The translations under genes and the position numbers were made by a program. From NCBI RefSeq assembly GCF_023078275.1, contig NC_062975.1, forward strand, positions 21,916,641 through 21,980,640: DNA of 64,000 bases, given 5' to 3'. The stretch is from Leguminivora glycinivorella (Eukaryota; Arthropoda; Insecta; Lepidoptera; Tortricidae). Positions 13,401 through 25,400 of this stretch are shown in pieces. Within the stretch, counting starts at the first letter, position 1, and every line of letters starts with the position of its first letter. The notes under the pieces were generated by a model. The model had not been told where the DNA came from, made no database searches, and saw only the letters and a program-made list of their open reading frames with translations.

Positions 13401-16400
13401 GGTACAGTAAGAAGTGAAACTCCATAATCGGACCATTTTTCTACTATTTACAGTTATGAGCAAAAATTTGTTAGATGAGATTTAAGCAAAAATAAAATAC
13501 TACCCTATTAATTTTCTACTATTTACAATATATAAACTAATCTGTGTGCAACTGTGCATACGGCTGTGTAACCCGGCCTTACCACCTTTCGGTTCTATGG
13601 TCCTGGTACTACAAGTGATAGGAAATATGGAGTATGCAGGAAAATTTCTATTATTTTGCCTTTTGGTTCTGCGGTCGTGGTACTACAGGTGATCAAAAAT
13701 ATGGTGTAGCTGGGAAATATCATAATATTTATTGCCTCTTTTCTTAAATTAATTTAAAAAAATCATTTTTGAGATTATGATTATAGAATTATAGCTATAA
13801 TAAGCTATTTCATGTGATATGTAACAAACATTCATTAAAAATCCTTAATTTGTAATTTTTACATTACCCCCAAAAGTGACCCCTATGATGTATTAATGTA
13901 AGTTACATGTCCGTCTTTGGGACATAAGGTTACATACGTCTATCAAATTTCAAGTTATTTGATCCCGTACTTTCGGAGAAAATTGGCTGCGATGTGACTG
14001 TGACAGATGGACAGTGATCCTATAAGGGTTCTGTTTTTCCATTTTGAGGTACGGAACCCTAATATAACAAATTAAAACTGATTTAACAAATTTTCGTTAT
14101 ATTTTCGCCATATTATTCCTTTAAGTTATGATGCATTGTAACTTTCAAATCATACCACTATAGAAATATTACCAGTAAGATTGGTAAAATACTCGGTAGT
14201 ATTTGGAATATTACTGGTAATATTGGTAGTTTACTAATTGACGTTAGGTAGGTATTATTTTTTGTTATAATACAGTGCAACATGTATCCTCTGTATAAAT
14301 AAACACAAAATAAATCTTTTTTGTCTATTTTTATATCTATATTTCTCTAAATTACCGCTAAGTGGTAATATTACTAGTAACATTACTGGTAAAATACTCG
14401 TTTTAGTAATATTACCGGTAACGACCCATCACTAAACCGGACCTTACGTTTATTTAGCTAAGAATATAATCGCAATGCCAAATATTAAAATTCGATTAAC
14501 AGTTTGACCTTGACTGTCTCAATAATTCCAGCGTTCTGTCTATCTGTCAATCCGCACAAGTTCATTGACACGCTTATCGGTAATGTAACATTGACTTGAT
14601 AACAGCGCAAATAAGTGCATTTGTACTGTGCAACTTAAAAAACAAGTAGGTAGTTTGGTAAGGACGGTTGAAATTTTAGGGGTCAATCATACGCCTTTTT
14701 ATACAGGTTGGTCCAAAGCCAAACCTTGACGTCAAAATATTTTTTTAGTTTCCTCACATCATGGGCTATTCGAAAATACCCCATTTTTGTAGTTTTCGAG
14801 TTACAAATTTTTGAAATTATCTTCATTGAGAAATTCTAAGAGGAAGAAATTAATTTATTAAAAAAACTGTTAAGGTTTTTTACTAGTTTATTTTTTGTAA
14901 AATCATCACTACAAACGGCGCATTTACTGAAATAAAAATCAACGCCCTCACTTTGATACAAGTTGGATAAAAAAATACCAACTTCAAAGTTTTACGTTCA
15001 ATACGTATCAAACTTATATTTTGTGTTTAAGTAAGAAAATACCAGCTAAGTATCCGAATGATTTTGGGTAATTTTACAACCTGTGCTTGACCTTCATAAA
15101 AGCAAAAAAAGTGATAAAATATTGAACGTAAATTAGTATTTTTCAGTAAATGCTTCGTTTGTGATGATCATGCAGGAAGAAACTAGTGAAAAACTCAACA
15201 GGTTTTTAAATAATTATTTTAAGGAAAAAGAAAAATAAAAATAAAATACAAAAAATTGGCTAATAAACATGGGGTATAGGTATATTCTGATAGTCCAGGA
15301 TGTGAGGAATCTGAAAAAAAAATCTTGACGTCATGACCACCCTTGGATTGGACCACCCTGTAGACGGTCATTCAAATCATGGCTCTAAAAAAAGCCGGCA
15401 AATTTGAAACACGTTGGCGGAATCATTGACATACCTTTAAAAATTGATTGAAAATGTAGGGGCGAAGCTTTAATTCTCATAGAAAATTTGAATTTCGCGC
15501 CTTTTTTAGTGACAAGGGTATCTATCATACCAATAATTCCCATTTTAATTGAATTTTTTTGATGAATTTCGTTTATGACAAAACTGAAAGACAGGAAGAG
15601 TCCTTTCTATGTAATATAAATTGGGTCTATTTTACATCAAAATCAAAATACCTTTTCCTAGATTTCGTAATATTTAAGACAATATTTAGTAGCTGATTCC
15701 GCGCCGGCACCGGTGTTCTAAGTCTGGGTCCTAGGTATGGTCCGCCTTTATGAAGTAACTAGCTTTTGCCCACGGCTTCGCTCGCGTTAGAAAGAGACAA
15801 AAAGTAGCCAATGTCACTCTCCATCGCATCAACTATCTCCACTTAAAACATCACGTCAATTCGTCGTTCCGTTTTGTCGTGAAAGACGGACCACACTTTC
15901 CCATTTATAATATTAGTATGGATATACACGTCAATGACATGATGATTGTTGGTTACAGTCTGGCCAGTTCAGTGAAGATATGATCCCCACAGTCGGCTTC
16001 AACATGCGCAAAATCACTAAAGGCAACGTCACTATCAAGGTAAGAAAAAAACCGCACAACATTACTGTAGCTAGGCAGCTACCAGCAGCGGCTGATCCAT
16101 ACAAGCCGATTCCCACCGGCTTGCCTAAAATTGATTACTAAAGATTTGATTATTATTAAGATTGATTATTAAGAGGGCATTCAACGAAAACGTCGTAATA
16201 ATGTAAAATTGATAGTTTTAGTCGGCAAAATGCTACACTTTCCGTCATCTAAAAGACTTATTAAGTTCAGGATTCGATTAGGACATCTTCTTAACTTACA
16301 TGTTGTGAGACTGGATTTTTAAAAACTAACTCACTTAATTAATTATGATTTTTTTTCTGGTGCATGTTTAGGAAAACCCGCGAAAAGTGCTGACTTAGTC

Positions 16401-19400
16401 CGTCTAATTTGTAAAATTTGGATAGTTTTGAATGCTTCAAGTGGTAAATTTGTATTATGTATATCCTGTACTACAATTATCTGAGACTACTTCTTTGTTA
16501 TAAGGCTTTAGAATAGAGTAAATGAGGATATGATGAATCCAATTTGTTTCAGAAATCACCTCAGAATAAGTGTCAATTTCTTCGAAAACTTACGTGTTTT
16601 TGAAGTAGTTTTAATATAAAAATAATCTGCAACGCTTACTCAAACAGATTTTATGCAAAAGTATTCTATTAATTGCAATTTAATACTTTTGACGATTTTT
16701 TAAAAATGCCTCCTTATTACCGGTTACGCGCGCTTGCGATGTCAGTACCGCGGCAGAGCTTGTAGAGGCAGGACGTATGTTAGTCCGCTCCGCACGCGGC
16801 TCGACGATCGCGAAGTTATTTTGTCATTGTGTGCGGCACCGCCGTGTCCAAAACCGCACTTGTGTGCGTGTTTGGCTGTACTGTTGCATGTATACTGCGA
16901 CCGAAAACTTTGATCCTTGGGTTGACGACTTTGGTAACTAACTAATTAACTTGACTAATATTTTTAGTAAGTATTATTTATTATTGAATATCATTTGAGG
17001 TTACTGACTCGTCTCAACAAAATCTTTGACAATAGATGGTACTCAGGATCTGATGATGAAGTCAGATGGTAGTCATGAGTTCTCATCAACCAGGTCTTGA
17101 AACCATTTCGTGTTTGGGCTCGTTTGATTCGCCTCAACAAGATTTTTGACAAGAGGTGATGGTACCCAGGATCTGATGATGAAGCCGGAAGGTAGTCATG
17201 AGTTCTCATCAACCAGGTCTTGAAACCATTTCGTATTTGGGCTCGTTTGATTTGCCTCAACAAGATCTTTGACAAGAGGTGATGGTACCCAGGATCTGAT
17301 GATGAAGCCGGAAGGTAGTCATGAGTTCTCATCAACCAGGTCTTGAAACCATTTCGTGTTTGGGCTCGTTTGGTTCGTCTCAACAAGATCTTTGACAAGA
17401 GATGGTACCCAGGATCTGATGATGAAGCTGGAAGGTAGTCAAGAGAATTCATCAACCAGGTCTTGAAACCACTCCGTGTTTGGGCTCGTTTGGTTCGTCT
17501 CAACAAGATCTTTAACAAGAGATGGTACCCAGGATCTGATGGTGAAGCCGGAAGGTAGTCAAGAGTATTCAACAACCAGGTCTTGAAACTCTTCTGTGTT
17601 TGGGCTCGTTTGATTCGTCTCAACAATATCTTTGACAAGAGATGGTACCCAGGATCTGATGATGAAGCTGGAAGGTAGTCAAGAGTATTCCACGACCAGG
17701 TCTTGAAACCACTTCGTGTTTGGGTTCGTTTGATTCGTCTCAACAAGATCTTTGCCAAGAGATGGTAATCACTCTTTTATACTCTGGCGCATCCACTGTC
17801 TCAGTGTGTCAACAGTCAACTAAAGCAGGTAGGCGTAGCGTAGAGTTGTATTTCCTTACAAAAAACCAATACATAGATGTGGACCTTCCTGTGCTCCATG
17901 CAATTAAAACAACATAATATTTAAAAACCGGCCGAGAGCGTGTCGGGTCACGCTCAGTGCCTACACTGAGCGTGGCCCGACACGCTCTCGGCCGGTTTTT
18001 AAAGCCGCGTTGGTAAATAGCCGCTCGGCTCTTCCGTAGTTTTCCATATTTTTCAAAAACTACAGAACCTATCAAGTTCAAAACAGTTTTCCTAGAAAGT
18101 TTATAAAGTTCTACTTTTGTGATTTTTAAATATTTTTTAAATATATGGTTAAAAAGTTAGAGTGGGGGGGGACACACTTTTTTTTTCTTTAGGAGCGATT
18201 ATTCCCGAAAATATTAATATTATCAAAAAACGATTTCAGTAATTCATTTTTAAATACCTATCCAACAATAAATCATACGTTAGGGTTGAAATGAAAAAAA
18301 AAATCACTCCCTACTTTAGGTACGTGTAGGGGGGTACCCTAATAAAACATTTTTTCCACTTTTTATTTTTGCACTTTGTCGGCGTGACTGATATACATAT
18401 TGGTACCAAATTTCAGCTCTCTAGTTCTAACGGTCACTGAGATTATCCGCGGACGGACGGAGGGACAGACAGACAGACATGGCGAAACTATAAGGGTTCC
18501 TAGTTGACTACGAAACCCTAAAAACACATTTTAAATATTAAACTTATATTGACCGGGATATAGACCGTGAATATAAGTCTAATGAAAATAACCGTGAATC
18601 ATTCAAAAGTCAAAACTCTTACATTTTAAATATAAAAAAAACTACTTAAAATTAAAGAAAACCGATCTTAGTTCCATTATATACAGAGTGAGGCCTGTAA
18701 CAAAGGCGAAGAATTGAACTGTAGGCTATTCTCCTTATACTGATCAACATTTATTCAGTGACTTTTAAAAATTATGAAGTCTTTAAATTTTTAATTTTTC
18801 ATACAAAATAAATATTAGCTTCAATGTACGCCATTATTGTTGTCATTGACGTTGTCTGTCACACTTTAGACTTAACAGAATTCGCAATACATTACCTCTT
18901 AGAAAAAACTTTCAAGGGTGATAAAAATCAAAATACAAGTTATTTTTAAAAGTCGCCGAACAAATGTTGATCAGTATAAGTGCGTTTTCACATTATCCGA
19001 TCCGATATCGGATGTCGGACCGATATCCCATACATTACAGGCGCCATCTTGGATTTTTTCTATTGAAATGCTTCCGACATCCGATATCGGATCGGATAGT
19101 GTGAAAACGGCTTAAGGAGAATAGCCTAGAGTTCAATTCTTCGCCTTTGTTACAGGCCCCACTCTGTATATGTACCTAGAAAACATCATCATCTTCCTTG
19201 CGTTATCCCGGCATTTGCCACGGCTCATGGGAGCCTGCGGTCCACTTTGACAACTAATCCCAAGATTTGGCGTAGGCACTAGTTTTTACGAAAGCGACTG
19301 CCATCTGACCTTTCAACCCAAACGGTAAACTAGACCTTATTGGAATAAGTCCGGTTTCCTCACGATGTTTTCCTTCACCGAAAAGAACCTAGAAAACATA

Positions 19401-22400
19401 TCATATACAAAATAAAATAAAACTAAGAAAACGGATTATATTCATTATACGCGATATAATCTGATTCCATAAATTTATTTCATGAGTAACTATCGCGGTG
19501 ACAGAAGACAATATTATATACACAATTTATTATATTATAAAAGTTTTTTAATTTATTTCTTCCAAGGCTACACACGTTTTAATAAAAAAAACTGTGATAA
19601 GTTTAATAATTAAACTAAAAGGTCAATTATTTATGCACGAAATCATGTATGCAAATATGTAATATATATGGTGGTGTTTTTACGCAAGTATCAATAATGG
19701 TTAGTCCGCAACGCCACTGACGGCGTGGCGGTACCGACCATGAATGCTATCCCTTTCGCTCTAGCCGCACGTAAGGTTTGTTCGAAGAGGATCGCACGCT
19801 ATGTCTGTACCGCAGGCTACAATCGTTATGCTTCTGGTTATAGTGTGCGTCTGCACACAGGCGCACGCCAGCGCCGCCGGCGTCGAAATGCGAGCAAGCA
19901 GATTTTTTGAAAGCGCTCTTAATTGATTAGTAAAGTATCTAATGCAAAGATTGCAAAGGTAGGTTTCTTTTTGCTGTGTTGCCTAGCAGAAATTTTCACC
20001 AGCCGCCACTTTCATAGCAAACGTTGACCGAATAGCATGACACGTTCGTGAGTTTCCGTGATAACACGAAGGAAAAAAACATTTCCCACTACATCTGTAT
20101 TAGACATAGGTATATAGTTATTTACACCTTCATAAAATATCAACCTGTAACAGTATTTTCAGTACAGATGGTGCTTTTTTACGCACTAGTGCGAGAAGTG
20201 GTTCATTTTTTGTCAGATCGAACTTCGGAGCCATCTGTATCTGTACTGAAAAACGTACGATACACGTGCGAAAAAGAAATTCGTAACTCGTGTCGATTTA
20301 AAACACTCCCTTCTGTCGTGTTTTAATTTATCTATTTGTTTCGAAACTTCCGTCTTTTTCGCACTTGTATCGTAATGTACTATTTGTATTTTATTTTGGT
20401 AAAGAAGAGTTGTCCGTCTTTAATCGCAGCTTGCAGCTTTCGGGCGTAATTTTTGTAATTCAACTTACAAAAACATTAAAAAATGCCTCGTTACGTGATA
20501 TTTAATTTCCAACAACACAAAAATTATAAACAGTCAAGGGCCTGGGACGTATAAAAAAATCACAGGCAATTAACAACTTCAGTACAAAATCTGACACGCT
20601 CGGCCGCCATATTACAAATAGATGAACTTGTCTCTTCTATCTAATTTTAATTCTGTGAACATAATCAACACTGCCCGGTCGTTGACTGTCTATCATTGCC
20701 TCTAGTCTTTAATTGTATGAATATGTATGAGTGTATGTTTGTATGTGCAGGTTTGGGACATCGGAGGCCAGCCCAGATTCCGCTCCATGTGGGAGAGGTA
20801 CTGCCGCGGCGTCAACGCTATTGTGTATGTACTATTTTTTTTATTTACGTCTATATTAGTTGATAACAGCTAAATTAAATCAGACTATGGAGTCATTGTT
20901 ACCTACTTCCTTTTAAAAAGCTAATATTGTTGGATATTTTGACGACCTATCTGGCCTAGCGTTTAGGCCTGCCTGCTAAGCCGCGGTCTGGGGCCCGTTT
21001 CTCGAAAGGTACAAGCCTTGTATTACAAGTGCGCGAACTGTCAAATCGTATGGGTTTCCATGGAAACACACTTGTAATACAAGGCTTGTACCTTTCGAGA
21101 AACGGGCCACTGGTGTTCAAATCCCGGTAAGGGCATCTTATTTGTGTGATCTCATCAGAACACAGATAGTCAGGGATGTTTTCTATGCTGTATATCAATC
21201 TGTGTAAGGATGTCCAATAATATTTAATATGTGAGTGTGCACGGGAAAACGTCCTACTTTGTCGATTGCTGTAAAGCCGAATTGTCAGTTTATTCATATA
21301 AAGATACAAGTCAATCTCGCCTTAATGGTAACCGACAAACAAAATGGGACGTTTTACTAAACACACTCACATATATTTTTAATATTCTATTTGATGAGCT
21401 CCATACAGTCACACACAGGGTCCGTGGGAGTTCCTTGTTATTCCTTTCCTGGACTCAAACTCGATGAATTTAATGTAAATTATAGGTAATAGGTATGCGA
21501 GGGTAGCTAGCTATTCGATAGTATCAAATACATAATATATGTACTCGTAACTCCGTCAGGGTTGCCAACCGTACGAGGTACGAGGATACTATTAACCTCG
21601 TACAAATATGTACGAGATTTTGATAATATGGCCAATTGGATATATATTATTAGCATTTTGAATCTTTTTACACCATTTACGCGATGATTGTCTATGGCAG
21701 CTATCGCTTCAACAACCACACCGCACCGCACCTTGGAATGTTTTCACGAAAGTGAGAGCGACAGTGTTATTTTTTTATCGCTATCACTTACGTGAAAAAA
21801 ATCCACAGACGCGGTGCGGTGCGATCATTTCTTAGGTACTTTACGGAGTGGTCCCGATAGTATAATATGCTTAATTTTGTTTTAAACACGTTTTCGATGC
21901 ATAATAATAATATTTTTTATATGTACGAGGTTTGAAAGTCTAAATACGAGAATTTTAGCTGCATACGTACGAGGAAGTTTGCTTTACGGTTGGCAACCCT
22001 GAACTCCGTATAAACGGATAAAGTCTAAGAAAAAACGTACCTCAAAACCATAATGAAAAAGGTACGGTGGCCAAGATGGCGTTACACCTTTGGGGAACGC
22101 TCGGCAAGATGGCTCTAATAAAAATATTTGAAATTTTAACACATATCAAGCTAAGAATATGGACCAAATTGTCAAAACTGAGGTTTAAAAGTTTTAAGCC
22201 TATGTCGAGCGACGGCAGTCTATGCACTGTGATTACTGATTACACATTTTCCCGAGACCACGGGGACAACGCCGTCCTTGAAACGTTGGAGGTCAGTTTA
22301 ATATGTAGTTATACGCGATTAAGTCCCGATTTTAAAAATAATTATGTGTAATAATCGTGAAAGTTTAAATCAGTCACACACACACACACAAACACATCAC

Positions 22401-25400
22401 ATGGAAGGATCGCGTGACAAACGAGTCTGTTCTAGCCGAGGCACAGCTTCCTAGTATCACAGCCATACTAAAGAAGAGGCGACTGAGGTGGCTCGGGCAT
22501 GTGTATCGAATGGAGCAGACTCGTTTACCACGTCAAATCCTGCTGGGAGAGGTTGCAGATGCAAAGAGACCGGTCGGACGGCCAATGCTGCGCTTTAAAG
22601 ATTGCGTGAAGCGTGACATGGTCACATTTGATATTCCATGCAACCAGTGGCAGCGGCTGGCCGAAGACCGACCTACGTGGCGCCGTGTTGTCCATGACGG
22701 TCAATCCAAGCACGACAACGCCTGGTTCTCCTCCTTGAATGATAAACGCATGAGGCGTCACGAGCAGGCCTCTAACCCCCGCCCATCTGGGGGAGCATAC
22801 ACCTGCCATGGGTGCGGACGAGGGATCCTCTCTCGAACTGGGCTATACAGCCACGAACGTAAGTGTCGCAAGGATGCTGCTTGAATCATCTGTTATAGAT
22901 GCAAAGGCCTGTTATTATTAAATCAGTGTTTTACACATTTTACTTTGACAGTAACTCTCTATAATACTTAATACTCTTTGATAGTATCCAGCACAATAAG
23001 ATAGTCATCTAGGCCGGATGGGGAAGTTTATTGTCAGCATCCCAAAAGTTTGGCAACTTATTCTAGTCGTAAGGGGTTCGAGTTCCCATTATTTTATCCC
23101 AAATTACTAATTTACACAAATTTACAGGTACATGGTGGACGCGGCTGACAGCGACAAGATCGAGGCGTCCCGCAACGAACTCCACAGCCTGCTCGAGAAG
23201 CAGCAGCTCACCGGCATTCCTGTCCTAGTGCTCGGCAACAAGCGGGACCTGCCGCACGCGCTCGACGAGCACGGCCTCATCGAGAGAATGTAAGTGACTC
23301 ACTACAGTGAGACCAGCTCATCCCCGCGCTAGTGCTGGCAACAAGCGGGACCTGCCGCACGCGCTCGACGAGCACGGCCTCATCGAGAGAATGTAAGTGA
23401 CTCACTACAGTGAGACCAGCTCATCCCCGCGCTAGTGCTGGCAACAAGCGGGACCTGCCGCACGCGCTCGACGAGCACGGCCTCATCGAGAGAATGTAAG
23501 TGACTCACTACAGTGAGACCAGCTCATCCCCGCGCTAGTGCTGGCAACAAGCGGGACCTGCCGCACGCGCTCGACGAGCACGGCCTCATCGAGAGAATGT
23601 AAGTGACTCACTACAGTGAGACCAGCTCATCCCCGCGCTAGTGCTGGCAACAAGCGGGACCTGCCGCACGCGCTCGACGAGCACGGCCTCATCGAGAGAA
23701 TGTAAGTGACTCACTACAGTGAGACCAGCTCATCCCCGCGCTAGTGCTGGCAACAAGCGGGACCTGCCGCACGCGCTCGACGAGCACGGCCTCATCGAGA
23801 GAATGTAAGTGACTCACTACAGTGAGACCAGCTCATCCCCGCGCTAGTGCTGGCAACAAGCGGGACCTGCCGCACGCGCTCGACGAGCACGGCCTCATCG
23901 AGAGAATGTAAGTGACTCACTACAGTGAGACCAGCTCATCCCCGCGCTAGTGCTGGCAACAAGCGCGACCTGCCGCACGCGCTCGACGAGCACGGCCTCA
24001 TCGAGAGAATGTAAGTGACTCACTACAGTGAGACCAGCTCATCCCCGCGCTAGTGCTGGCAACAAGCGGGACCTGCCGCACGCGCTCGACGAGCACGGCC
24101 TCATCGAGAGAATGTAAGTGACTCACTACAGTGAGAGACGCTCGCATTATCATTTACTATTTTGCAAATATCTACTAATGTTACTTTCAGTTGCATAACT
24201 AAAAATGATTTAAAAAATTAATTTAATAATTAATTGTAACATTGAACTATTGAATGAAACTAAATTAAACCAAACAAACTTTGTAATAATTAAGAATTTT
24301 CTGACATATTGTACCGTTTAAAAGCTCGTTGACTTATCTAATAACCTAGCAGCGGCCGACCGCTCGCACGTGTTACGCGAGGCACGCGCCCACCACGCGT
24401 GCTTTAACGCTTCTCCAGGCGATGCTCACTCAGCACGTTGACGTTGACATGTTTGCCGATCGTTTAGCATACTTATGCAAAACTGCTAGACAATTTATGA
24501 ATTTTTATTTGACTGACCTGTAATCTGTTTTGACATTGTTTTAAATTTTCTCATTTTATTTTTCCTCTTAATTGTTTATTTGATTAGTTTGACTTGTTCG
24601 ACATTTATACGACATATTACCTAAGCATGTTTTATTTTTAACCGACTTCAAAAAAGGAGGAGGTTCTCAATTCGACTGATTTTTTTTTTGTATGTATGTT
24701 ACTCGATATCTCCGAGAATCGTGGACCGATTTTCAAAATTTTTTTTTTGATCGAACCGGTATAACCCCGAGATGGTCCCATTGGCACCAAATCAGGGTCT
24801 GATGATGGGATCCTGGAGAAATCGAGGGAACTCTTCAAATGTTATAGGCACATGTAATGTTTTTAGTCTATTTTTCAAAGGTACACCAGTATTTACGTCT
24901 GATGGTAATAATTTTATGTGGCTGAGCTGATGATGGAAGGTCAACTCCTCAATGGTTAGGAGTTAAAGGATAATTCTTTCACTACTGTACATGTATTCGG
25001 ACTGATACATATAATATCACTAGGAACCACTAAAAATCAACAAATAAATAAACTTTTTAACAAAAAATAAAACCGCCTTCAAAAATAAGCGCGTTACAAA
25101 ACACGGAGAAACTAAAAAGCCAAAAATAATATACCTTTCAATTCAGATTTCTTATCGTATTGCAATAAGCTAAACATCCAAATTATAAACAAATCAATTA
25201 TTTTTGGAGTCGGTACCAGCCTGTGTATGGTTGGGTGGGGCAAACAGGCAATAGCAAGGCGACGAACAGGTCTGGTACCAACTACAAAAATAATTGATTT
25301 GTTTATAATTTGGATGTTTAGATTATTGCAATACGATAAGAAATCTGAATTGAAAGGTTTATTATTTTTAACCACAAGATTTAGTGGATCAACTTCTATC

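Larger units (their letters stand above)
11858..14434. mobile_element. Non-autonomous hAT-type DNA element with nested insertions
   Basis: Termini TAGTGATGGGTCG and CGACCCATCACTA are inverted repeats, and the element is flanked on both sides by the same 8 bp AACCGGAC (11850-11857 and 14435-14442), the hAT hallmark. Subterminal regions are rich in TAATATTACCAGTA-type phrases in both orientations. The 2577-bp span encodes no transposase. It contains a second element at 12390-13247 and another interspersed repeat from about 13340 to 14065. Confidence 0.85.

Noticed and set aside
16991..17758. 255-residue protein on the - strand
   Set aside because: Best explained by a 120-bp tandem repeat whose unit is a multiple of three; no start, domain or splice support.
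23290..24113. CRISPR-like array
   Set aside because: The units are contiguous tandem copies of an exon-intron border with no unique spacers, in an insect gene.
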